Source: Opitutia bacterium UBA4506 (GTDB taxonomy: Bacteria > Verrucomicrobiota > Verrucomicrobiia > Opitutales > Puniceicoccaceae). From it: DNA of 64,000 nucleotides. Positions 44,001 through 51,420 of the stretch are shown piece after piece. Made by a program: the position numbers and the translations under genes. The stretch's first letter is position 1. The number at the start of each line of letters is the position of its first letter. The stretch spans positions 1 to 64,000 of the forward strand of contig DGMY01000040.1 in NCBI GenBank assembly GCA_002388665.1. The letters are read 5' to 3'. Below the pieces are notes generated by a model. The model was not told where the DNA came from, ran no database searches, and saw nothing but the letters and a program-made list of their open reading frames with translations.

Positions 44001-45633
44001 GGTTTACCTTTACCGACATCACCGAGCGCTCACGGAGTGAATCAATCGCTGGATTCGTGACCTGAGCAAACAGTTGACGGAAGTAGGAAAAGAGGAGACG
44101 GCTTCGTGATGAGAGAACCGCGAGGGGAGTATCGTCTCCCATGGATGCAATCGCCTCTTGACCAGTCTGGATCAGTGGCTTCAGGACGATTTCCTCTTCA
44201 TCGGTGCTGTAACCATTGCAAACCCGAAGGGGAGTGATCCGCTTGCTGTCCACAGCGAGAGGCTCCAAGGCCTCATCCTCAGAGACCAAGTCGGAAAGGG
44301 GAGTGAGGGAGCGCTTGCACCAGTCTCCATAGTTCTCCTGGGCGGCGAGAACCTGCTTGATATCTGAATCCCGCAGGAATTTGTTGCCGACGATATCGAC
44401 AGCAATCATCCGTCCGGGTCCAAGACGACCCGCTTCGACGACAGGAGAGCCCCAGTCGCGAATCAGTCCGGCTTCCGAACCGAGAACGACGTTCCCGTCT
44501 TCGTAAATTTTGTAGCGGCAAGGGCGCAAACCATTGCGGTCGAGAGCGCCGCCGACGTAGCGGCCGTCGGTGAAGGCCACCGCTGCGGGCCCGTCCCAAG
44601 GTTCCATCATTGCCGAATGGCAGCGGTAGAAGTCGCGCACATTTTCGGGGAGGTGGGGGTTGTTTTCCCAAGCCGACGGGATCATCATGCTGACCCCGTG
44701 GAAACAGGTCCGCCCACCAACGCTGAGGAGTTGGAGGGTGTTGTCGAGACTTGTGGAGTCCGACATATCCGGTTGGATCATGGGGCTGAGGTCCTTGTAG
44801 CGGTCGCCCCAGACTCCGTGGTTGTTGGAGAATTCTCTCGCCCGCATCAAGTTGCGGTTCCCCTTGATGGTATTGATCTCCCCGTTGTGGGCGAGCATCC
44901 GGTAGGGCTGCGCCTTCGACCAGTCTGGTAGTGTGTTGGTCGCAAAGCGCTGGTGGAAGACCGCAAATGCGGTTTCGTAGCGATCGGAGCGCAGGTCGAT
45001 GAAGAACTGGCCGACCTGAGGTGCGTTCAGCAGCCCCTTGTAGGTGACGGTCCGGTGAGAAAAGCTGACGATATAGAAATCAGGGATATTTTTCTCACCT
45101 GCTTCCCGCATGGCGGCACGCATAGCGAGGAATAGCGCCCGCTCATAGGAGTCGCTGTCCATCTTTGGCGCGCGACTCACGAGACACTGGACAATCGCCG
45201 GGCGGGTCAGTTCCGCTTTCTTCCCGAGGCAGTCTGGATCCACAGGCACATCGCGCCATGCCAGGAAGTTCAGTCCCTCTTTCTCGACGGCGGATTCAAT
45301 AATCTGTTTCGCGTGCGTCCGAGCGTACTCGTCGTTGCGCGGTAGAAAAATCATCCCGACCCCGAGATCCGTTTCCTCGTAGAGCGACTTTCCCTGCTCC
45401 TCGAGGAAGGAACTGAACAGCTTGTAGGGAATCTGGGTCATTACCCCCGCGCCATCTCCGGTCACGGCATCCGCATCGATTGCCCCACGGTGGGCAAGGT
45501 TCTTCAGGCCCTGGAGGGCTCGGTCCAACGTTGCGTAGGAGCGTTCGCCATGAATGTTGGCGATGAATCCGACGCCACAGGCGTCGTGTTCCTGATCTGG
45601 GTGATACAGCGGAGATGGATTGTCGAAAGTCAT
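41095..45633 (-). CDS. gltB: Glutamate synthase large subunit
   Basis: 1512-residue GOGAT alpha subunit that makes glutamate from glutamine and 2-oxoglutarate. The Ntn glutaminase begins at Cys19 (HDACGVGFIA) after an 18-residue propeptide, so ATG 45633 is preferred over the upstream GTG at 45675. FMN-site motifs GGKSNSGEGGED and ISGHDGGTGASP are present. The 3Fe-4S cysteines are in GCAMFRVCHKNTCPVGVAT. The C-terminal beta-helix has repeats such as GMNGGEIIVRP and GGTVVVLGETG. No small subunit (gltD) lies in the window; tRNA-Gly follows. Confidence 0.96.
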   Translation of the reverse strand: MTFDNPSPLYHPDQEHDACGVGFIANIHGERSYATLDRALQGLKNLAHRGAIDADAVTGDGAGVMTQIPYKLFSSFLEEQGKSLYEETDLGVGMIFLPRNDEYARTHAKQIIESAVEKEGLNFLAWRDVPVDPDCLGKKAELTRPAIVQCLVSRAPKMDSDSYERALFLAMRAAMREAGEKNIPDFYIVSFSHRTVTYKGLLNAPQVGQFFIDLRSDRYETAFAVFHQRFATNTLPDWSKAQPYRMLAHNGEINTIKGNRNLMRAREFSNNHGVWGDRYKDLSPMIQPDMSDSTSLDNTLQLLSVGGRTCFHGVSMMIPSAWENNPHLPENVRDFYRCHSAMMEPWDGPAAVAFTDGRYVGGALDRNGLRPCRYKIYEDGNVVLGSEAGLIRDWGSPVVEAGRLGPGRMIAVDIVGNKFLRDSDIKQVLAAQENYGDWCKRSLTPLSDLVSEDEALEPLAVDSKRITPLRVCNGYSTDEEEIVLKPLIQTGQEAIASMGDDTPLAVLSSRSRLLFSYFRQLFAQVTNPAIDSLRERSVMSVKVNLGGKLGLFEPLSNEHPFITLESPLLFEHELNAIRKNKIFAGKDVVIDTTFPADIDPESFGEEIKRLVSEAVEAVKGGAKLVLLSDRNISAKRAPIPSLLATGAVHQGLVRAGKRLRCDIIVDTAEARDVHQIACLLGFGANAVSPWFAQDLLVRMGAEEESPIEGKTALANYRKAVDKGILKIMSKMGISTLFSYQGAQVFEAVGISYPVIRECFRGCACPVSGLGYPQICDETLARHSKAFGKEPAELWDEGYYSVVKRGAAEFHGWNSKVVGGMNKIFRGDSKKFDRFLPFKEASENHPTLAVRDLLKFRYLTRPISLEDVEPIEDIRRRFTTAGMSLGAVSPETHEALAIAMNSIGGKSNSGEGGEDPKRFRIRPDGTSANSAIKQVASGRFGVTAAYLANAREIEIKVAQGAKPGEGGQLPGHKVTDLIATLRFSVPGVTLISPPPHHDIYSIEDLAQLIYDLKQVNPRAKVCVKLVSSSGVGTIAAGVAKAYADVILISGHDGGTGASPVSSIKHAGSAWEIGLAEAHQVLMMNDLRSRVVLRTDGGMKTGRDIVIAAILGAEEYNFGTAALIAAGCAMFRVCHKNTCPVGVATQREDLRKKFKGKPENLVNYFNAVAEDVRRVMANLGVATIDELVGRTDLLEQVQDPKNPKTSTINFAGLLHNPDPSGVLSRIHTRERNDRIGNEGSIDDQILQEAIETVTHLAPKFSRTYKVKNIHRNIGTHLSGEVAYMHGNSGMPAGTMDLIFKGSAGQSFGTFLVQGIRLTLLGEANDYVGKGMNGGEIIVRPSEDANFVWKDNIVVGNTCMYGSTGGFLFAAGQAGERFAVRNSGGTAVVEGMGDHGCEYMTGGTVVVLGETGTNFGAGMSGGLAFIYDENNQFEERYNPEMVSPIRLDNNDEIAALKKLIELHASLSSSPQAKEILKNWKASVSKFWKVLPHPLEGQPEPVFAVSEKLEAVTASA

Positions 45634-45779
45634 ACGTTCAAGTTCGTCGTTGGGCCGCACAATGCACTGAAGCACGGCCGGAATGAGTCCGAAAAGAGGA
45701 ACTCTGAAAGAATCCCTCGTCGGAACGAAGCATTTTTTTTGCTAGATCCCCGGAATTCACCGAGGAAATGAAACTTTTC

Positions 45780-46109
45780 CTAAAAAAAGCGGACCGTTTG
45801 CGGATCTTCGCGACGGTGCGATGAGCAAGACTGGTTGGTTGGGTAGTCTGTGTCGGCGCTGCTTTTCTTTACCAATTCGTTGGCCACGAGGTAATTTTCA
45901 ACCTCTTCGCCGCTTACGTCCGCGAGCATCACGCCATCAATCTCAACACAGGGAGAGAGGTGCTGACCGGAGCGGCGGACCATCTCGTCGTAGAGAGAGC
46001 GATCGCCGATAATATCCAGGTCTTCGTATTCCAGATTGTATTTCTTCAAAATGGCGCGGACACCGCGGCTCCATCCGCAAGTTGGTTTCAAGTATGCTGT
46101 AATTTTCAT
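45780..46109 (-). CDS. Glutaredoxin-family protein, CGWS active site
   Basis: Small thioredoxin-fold protein. Active site Cys11-Gly-Trp-Ser14 (LKPTCGWSRGVRAI) places it with monothiol glutaredoxin-like proteins. cis-Pro is in LSPCVEIDGVMLADVSGEEV. The domain ends near residue 80. The remaining 30 residues form a polar tail (DTDYPTNQSCSSHRRE) that is unusual and ends at a T-run. Upstream of gltB by position only is incidental: it lies 146 bases upstream of the gltB start on the same strand and could be co-transcribed. Confidence 0.88.
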   Translation of the reverse strand: MKITAYLKPTCGWSRGVRAILKKYNLEYEDLDIIGDRSLYDEMVRRSGQHLSPCVEIDGVMLADVSGEEVENYLVANELVKKSSADTDYPTNQSCSSHRREDPQTVRFF

Positions 46110-46329
46110 GGCTATCTGTAATTTATTCTAATTCGCGACAATGCAAACCTCCCTTAACAAGAGTGAAAATGAGGAAGGTGCAAGTTTGTGCATGCTTGAA
46201 GGTACTTTTTTTTGAAAAATCCACATCGAATTAGATCTGGGGCAGTGTTTGCTTGCGTTGTATGCAGACCGTCGGTTTAGGTTTTTGGTTTTCGCGTATG
46301 GGATCATCCAATTTCACCTTCGGGGACAC

Positions 46330-47589
46330 ATGAGCAGAGTCGTTGTCACGGGCTTGGGCTTCATCACGAGTATCGGTAACAACCGGGATGACGTTCACAG
46401 CAGTTTGGAGGATCTCCGGTCGGGGATCGAGTGGTATCCGGGCTTCGATAAGCCGAAGATTCCGATCAGTGTCCTTGGGACGATCAAAGATTTCGACACA
46501 TCCTCGATGGATCAGGAAGATTGGTCCTATCCTTCGCAGTATCGTCTGAATCGGTCCTTCTTGCGAAGTCTTTCGCCTCACGTCCTTTACGGATATTGTG
46601 CGATGAAGGATGCGATCCAGGACGCGGGTCTTGAGCCCGAAGAGATTTCGCATCCGGATACGGGAATGTTTACGGCCTCGGCCGGTTCGACTTCTTCGTT
46701 GGTCTACCACGTCAACCACCTCCGGGAGTACGGGGCGGAGCGGTCTCAGCCCAAAGCGATTGTCGCCTCGATTGCCGGCACCCTGAACTTTAATCTCGCG
46801 AGCCATTTTCATATTCGCGGAGCAACTTGCGGGTATGTCTCGGCTTGCGCCTCATCCGGGCATGCTCTGGCGGCTGCGTACGAAGAGATCGCCTCGGGCC
46901 GGCAGCAGCGGATGGTTGTCGTCGGGGCTGAGGATGGAAATGCCGAGTGTATTTTGCCGTTTGCGGCCATGCGGGCTCTTTCGGTCAATCCGGATCCCAC
47001 GACTGCCTCGCGACCTTTTGATCGCGATCACGACGGTTTTGTCGGTACCGGCGGGGGCGTCGCAATGATTTTAGAGTCGGAAGAGTTGGCGCAATCCCGC
47101 GGGGCTTCCGTGTATGCTCGCATGAGCGGGTACGGGCAGGCCTCCGATGGATACAGTGCCGTTCTCCCCGAGCCGGATGGCGACGGGCTGCGCCGCGCGA
47201 TTGAATTGGCACTCAAGAGAGCCGATCTTTCTGCCTCCGACATTGAGTACGTCAATGCGCATGCGCCCTCAACGCAGATGGGTGACCTCGCCGAGATCAA
47301 GGCTTTGCGCAAGGTCTTTGCCGAGAAGGGGCTGTCGCCGATGGTCAGCAGTACGAAGGCTCTCACCGGGCACGCTCTCTCGATGGCGAGTATCCTCGAA
47401 GCGGGTATTTCGGTGTTGGCGATGAAGAATGGTTTCTTACCCGGGTCCGCGAATTTCGTAAACCCTGAGAAGGGAGCCGAAGATTTGAATATCATCTCGC
47501 AAACGAGAAAGCAGCAAATCGATCGGTTGATCACGAACAGTAGTGGTTTCGGTGGCGCGAACGTTTGTCTCGTTTTCGAGCGGGAGTAG
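46330..47589 (+). CDS. Beta-ketoacyl synthase (KAS I/II, FabF-like)
   Basis: 419-residue thiolase-fold condensing enzyme. The catalytic triad is complete: Cys173 (VSACASSGHAL), His311 (VNAHAPSTQMGD) and His348 with Lys343 (TKALTGHALSMAS). The frame is open to 46249, but homology starts at MSRVVVTGLGFITSIG, so ATG 46330 is chosen. 'NAHAPST' replaces the usual 'NAHGTST', so it is not a standard housekeeping FabF. A short-chain dehydrogenase and a glycosyltransferase follow, with no acyl carrier protein, suggesting a small lipid- or polyketide-type cassette. Confidence 0.9.
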   Translation: MSRVVVTGLGFITSIGNNRDDVHSSLEDLRSGIEWYPGFDKPKIPISVLGTIKDFDTSSMDQEDWSYPSQYRLNRSFLRSLSPHVLYGYCAMKDAIQDAGLEPEEISHPDTGMFTASAGSTSSLVYHVNHLREYGAERSQPKAIVASIAGTLNFNLASHFHIRGATCGYVSACASSGHALAAAYEEIASGRQQRMVVVGAEDGNAECILPFAAMRALSVNPDPTTASRPFDRDHDGFVGTGGGVAMILESEELAQSRGASVYARMSGYGQASDGYSAVLPEPDGDGLRRAIELALKRADLSASDIEYVNAHAPSTQMGDLAEIKALRKVFAEKGLSPMVSSTKALTGHALSMASILEAGISVLAMKNGFLPGSANFVNPEKGAEDLNIISQTRKQQIDRLITNSSGFGGANVCLVFERE

Positions 47590-47669
47590 GGGACATTGCG
47601 CTTTTGTCTCGGTCTCTACCGGTTTTTGATCGTGTGGAAGCGAAGCACAGCCAACAGTTCCCGACCAGT

Positions 47670-48497
47670 ATGAGCCGTTTTTCACAGCGTTTTCCCACGG
47701 CCTTTGTTACCGGAGGCAGTTCGGGCTTGGGTCGTGTGTTAGTGGAGGGACTGCTCTCTGAGGGGGTCGAAGTCTGGGCGGGGAGCCGAAGTGTTGAGCG
47801 CGTGAAGCAGACTGGCCTGCCGGTTCATCCAGTCGCTTTAGACTTGTCGGATCGTCAGGGGGTCGAGGATTTTCTGAGGGCGCCGACCTGGTCTCGTTGT
47901 CCGGCTTTGTTGATCAACAACGCTGGTTTCGGGCAGTTTGGAACCATTGGGTCCATCGAACCGGACGAGTTGTCAAAGCAGGTGATCGCAATGCAGGAGA
48001 GCGCGATGATTCTCTCCCGCCATTTCCTGATTCAGCCGGGTGAGCCCGCCCCCGCGGTCGTAAATGTTTCCTCGCTCGCAGTTGAGTTTCCTATTCCCTA
48101 CCTCCATGCGTACAATTCGGTGAAGGGGGGATTGTCCGGTTTTTCCCGGTCGCTCGCCATGGAATTTCCCGGAGGGAAAGACCGGTCGTTTGTCGTTGAT
48201 TTGCGTCCGGGAGATTTTCGCACAGGGTTCAATGACGCGGTCGACTTGGATTCCAAGAATTCTGATTTGGATCCAGTTTGGGACGCGCTCGAGCATCATT
48301 TGAAAAATGGCGCGGTTCCCGAATCAATTTGGCCACCGGTACGAAGGGCTTTGCTCAGAGAGCGTTCCCGCACGGTTCGCGTGGGTACTTTTTTCCAAGC
48401 GAAACTCGCCCCGGTCCTGTCCCGCTTTTTTCCGGAAACGTGGGTCGATAAGGTCCATCGGAGTTATTACGACCTGGGTAAGGTGGGTCGAGGTTGA
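47670..48497 (+). CDS. Short-chain dehydrogenase/reductase
   Basis: 275-residue classical SDR. NAD(P) site FVTGGSSGLGR, NNAGFGQFG, catalytic Ser in VVNVSSLAVEF and YxxxK in YNSVKGG are intact. ATG 47670 directly precedes the Rossmann fold; the frame is open to 47565, overlapping the KAS gene. It could reduce a beta-ketoacyl product of the upstream synthase, an inference from order. C-terminal 90 residues are more basic and may contact a membrane. Confidence 0.9.
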   Translation: MSRFSQRFPTAFVTGGSSGLGRVLVEGLLSEGVEVWAGSRSVERVKQTGLPVHPVALDLSDRQGVEDFLRAPTWSRCPALLINNAGFGQFGTIGSIEPDELSKQVIAMQESAMILSRHFLIQPGEPAPAVVNVSSLAVEFPIPYLHAYNSVKGGLSGFSRSLAMEFPGGKDRSFVVDLRPGDFRTGFNDAVDLDSKNSDLDPVWDALEHHLKNGAVPESIWPPVRRALLRERSRTVRVGTFFQAKLAPVLSRFFPETWVDKVHRSYYDLGKVGRG

Positions 48498-48518
48498 GTT
48501 GAAGGAAGCAAAGGCGAA

Positions 48519-49619
48519 GTGAAAATTTTGGCCATTCAGGACTATCTTCGGGTGGGCGGAACCGAAACTCAGTTTCTCAATCTCACTGCGCGATGGGCCG
48601 GAGAGGGCCATGAAGTTCAGCGGCTCTTGTTTCGGCGGGGCGGGGCGCTTTACCCACTCGCGCTCGCGGAGGGTCCGCCCCCCCGGGTCCTCCAGCCGTT
48701 CTCGACTCCCTGGAACTGGTGGGCCCCTCGTTTGCGCTCGACGGTTTTGAGTTTTCAGCCGGATCGCGTCATCTGTTTTGGCCGGAATGCGCACTGGTCG
48801 TTTTCCCGGCAGTTTAAGGAGACGGAACTATCCGGTCTGGTTGCCACGCTGCGTACCGGAAGATCCCTGCCAGCAGGTTATAGGCGTATCCTCGGCGCGG
48901 CAGAGAGCACGGTGACCAATAGTCGATATGCCGCAGGGTTGGCCGTCCAGAACGGCGCGTCTTCGGGCCGCGTTCAAGTCATCGAGAACGGTTGCCGATT
49001 GGCGGATGCGGTCGTTCCCGACCGGAGTGCTGCCAGAAAGGCACTCGGATTGGAGGACCATGACTGCTGTGTATTGTGTCTCGGTTCATTCGTCCCAGGG
49101 AAGGCACAGGAGCGACTCCTGTCGGTCTGGAAGGAGATTTCTCCCGGTAGCAGGAGGCGCTTGCGACTGTGGTTTGTCGGAGATGGACCGCGTCGGGCAG
49201 ACGTGGAGAATGCGGCAATGGACCTGCCCGACGGCGACCGAATTCAGTTTTGGGGCAGTCGATCAGATCCCGAACAATTTCTCGCGGCAGCAGACGGAAT
49301 GGTTTCTGTCTCGCGTGAAGAATCCTCTCCGAATGCATTGGTGGAAGGGCTTTGGGTTGGATTGCCGATCGCCGCGACTCGGTGTGCGGGGGTGGAGGAG
49401 TTGGTCTCAGAGGAATCAGGAGGCCTGTTGGTCGAAGATTCTTTGGAAGGGGAACGCCGGATTGCCAGTTGGCTGGAGTCACACCCTCAGGAGGCGGAGC
49501 GTCGCCTCGCGGCCTGTCAATCCTATCGGGAGGTTGCTCGGAAGCGCTTTGATCCCACGTTGAGAGCTGATGATTACCTGCAGTTGTTCGACCGGCTGAA
49601 TCGATTTTCTGCGGTATAG
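48519..49619 (+). CDS. GT4-family glycosyltransferase
   Basis: 366-residue GT-B glycosyltransferase. N-terminal acceptor domain starts KILAIQDYLRVGGTETQFLNL. The C-terminal donor domain has CLGSFVPGKAQERLLSVWK, LWFVGDGPRRADVE, WGSRSDPEQFLAAADGMVSVSREESSPNALVEGLWVG and AGVEELV, the E-x7-E motif family. Start GTG 48519 follows AAGGAAG by 13 bases. It ends the KAS-SDR-GT cassette and may glycosylate its lipid-like product or a cell-surface glycan. Confidence 0.9.
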   Translation: MKILAIQDYLRVGGTETQFLNLTARWAGEGHEVQRLLFRRGGALYPLALAEGPPPRVLQPFSTPWNWWAPRLRSTVLSFQPDRVICFGRNAHWSFSRQFKETELSGLVATLRTGRSLPAGYRRILGAAESTVTNSRYAAGLAVQNGASSGRVQVIENGCRLADAVVPDRSAARKALGLEDHDCCVLCLGSFVPGKAQERLLSVWKEISPGSRRRLRLWFVGDGPRRADVENAAMDLPDGDRIQFWGSRSDPEQFLAAADGMVSVSREESSPNALVEGLWVGLPIAATRCAGVEELVSEESGGLLVEDSLEGERRIASWLESHPQEAERRLAACQSYREVARKRFDPTLRADDYLQLFDRLNRFSAV

Positions 49620-49801
49620 CGGGAAGCCGCACATTCGAAGATAGATTGCACATCGGAACTCGAAGATCCTCGGCGATTGGGAGTGGATTGACTGAGAAAT
49701 CGCATGGATCTCAGCCCGACCGCTTTCACGCGAAGTCAGCTTGTGTGAGATTTTGAAATATTTCCTTTTCTTTCAATGCACTAAAATCCGATAGTAGACG
49801 G

Positions 49802-51310
49802 ATGCCTAAACCCTTCTCTACCTCTCTTTATCTCGTTTCGATACTCAGTTCCTCGCTGGTTTCTCAAGCCGAAGTGAGTCTGCCAAACATTTTTGGCGAC
49901 CACATGGTGTTCCAGCGTGAGCAAACCAATCCCGTATGGGGATGGGCCGAGGCCGGGGAGGAGGTGACGGTGTCCATCAACGGTCAGTCGCATTCGACGA
50001 CGGCTGACGAGAACGGTGACTGGCAGGTTGACCTGGAAGCGCTTCCAGTGGGCGGGCCCTATACGCTAACGGTCGAGGGGGAGAACTCGCTGACTATCGA
50101 AGACGTACTTTCCGGCGAGGTTTGGCTTTGCTCTGGGCAGTCGAACATGGTTTGGCCCGTTAGCCGTTCGAATCACGCCGACGTTGAGATCGTCTCAGCA
50201 AATTTCCCAGAGATTCGATTGATTTCGATTCCCAATGTGGGTACGCAGGAACCGCAGGAAAACTTCAAAGGAGAGTGGGCTGTGTGTTCTCCCGAATCGG
50301 TACCGAACTTTTCGGCCGTAGGATATTTCTTTGGTCGTAGGATCCATAATACACTCGGCGTCCCGGTGGGGCTCATCGACAACGCCTGGGGCGGTTCCGC
50401 TGCAGAGGCCTGGGTGCCTCGGGAAGTGCTGGCAGAGTCGGATACCTTTACGGAATACCTCGATAATTGGGATCAGAAAATTGAAAACTTCAGTGAGGAA
50501 GCACACGCAGAGAAGCTCGCGGAGTTCAAAGCTTGGAAAGCCGCGGGAAGTCCAGAGCCGCGTATGAGGTATCCCCGTGATATCAGAGTTGGAAACGCTC
50601 GTCCCGGAAACTTGTACAACGGCGTTCTCAATCCGGTGATCGGGTACGGCATCCGCGGGGCTATCTGGTACCAGGGAGAGTCGAATGCTGGCCGGTCGGC
50701 AGAATATCAGGAATTGTTTCCCTTGATGATCTCGACTTGGAGAGATTCATGGGACCAGGGAGATTTTCCGTTCTACTGGGTCCAGTTGGCTGATTTTAAG
50801 GAGGAACAGGACTCTCCAGCTCCCGGAGGATGGGCCTACGTACGTGAGGCGCAAACGATGACTTTGTCACTTCCGAATACAGGTGAGGCAGTGATCATTG
50901 ACGCGGGGGAGGGTCGAGATATTCATCCGCGCGACAAGCAAACGGTTGCAGACCGTTTGGTGCGTCATGCTCTGGCCAATGAGTACGGTTTCGATTTGCA
51001 GGCGGCAAGCCCTCGATATGAGTCCATGGAAGTCTCGGGCAATGAGGTCATTCTCACCTTTTCCGAGGTCGATGAGGGGCTTTACGCTTTCGAAACCAAA
51101 GAGGTCATAGGGTTCGCCATTGCCGGTGAGGATGGTGAGTACGTCTACGCGGATGCTGAAATCGTTGGGAAAAACCAGGTGAAAGTGTTTGCCGAAGAGG
51201 TGGAGGTCCCTGTCGCGGTCCGCTACGCCTGGGCAAGCAATCCGGTTGCAAATCTGTATGACCGTAATGGCTTGCCGGTGACCCCATTCCGGACTGATTC
51301 CGGCGAATAG
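49802..51310 (+). CDS. Sialate O-acetylesterase-like SGNH hydrolase
   Basis: Exported 502-residue carbohydrate esterase. Sec signal MPKPFSTSLYLVSILSSSLVSQA, then a beta-sandwich region (PNIFGDHMVFQREQTNPVWGWA), the SGNH block I GQSNM with catalytic Ser114, GSAAEAWVPREVL, IWYQGESNAGRS and the catalytic Asp/His region EGRDIHPRDKQTVADRL. Members remove O-acetyl groups from sialic or other acetylated sugars. Verrucomicrobia use many of these on marine or host glycans. First gene of the carbohydrate region. Confidence 0.92.
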   Translation: MPKPFSTSLYLVSILSSSLVSQAEVSLPNIFGDHMVFQREQTNPVWGWAEAGEEVTVSINGQSHSTTADENGDWQVDLEALPVGGPYTLTVEGENSLTIEDVLSGEVWLCSGQSNMVWPVSRSNHADVEIVSANFPEIRLISIPNVGTQEPQENFKGEWAVCSPESVPNFSAVGYFFGRRIHNTLGVPVGLIDNAWGGSAAEAWVPREVLAESDTFTEYLDNWDQKIENFSEEAHAEKLAEFKAWKAAGSPEPRMRYPRDIRVGNARPGNLYNGVLNPVIGYGIRGAIWYQGESNAGRSAEYQELFPLMISTWRDSWDQGDFPFYWVQLADFKEEQDSPAPGGWAYVREAQTMTLSLPNTGEAVIIDAGEGRDIHPRDKQTVADRLVRHALANEYGFDLQAASPRYESMEVSGNEVILTFSEVDEGLYAFETKEVIGFAIAGEDGEYVYADAEIVGKNQVKVFAEEVEVPVAVRYAWASNPVANLYDRNGLPVTPFRTDSGE

Positions 51311-51420
51311 GTTTACAGGCCTTTTCGATCCGATTCGGGTTGCCTCACTGGAGCATCGTTTTCAACCTAGCAGCACCTTCCGAATCCGGTTTTTCCGGTA
51401 GGTCGGTGTGTGTTGCCGTG

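Noticed and set aside
46110..46329. Possible regulatory RNA in the 220-base gap before the ketoacyl synthase
   Set aside because: Only short imperfect repeats (CAAG...CTTG) were visible; no structure or riboswitch consensus could be supported.
49691..49713. Inverted repeat CTGAGA...TCTCAG before the sialate esterase
   Set aside because: Only 6-bp arms with an 11-base spacer, expected by chance at this scale.
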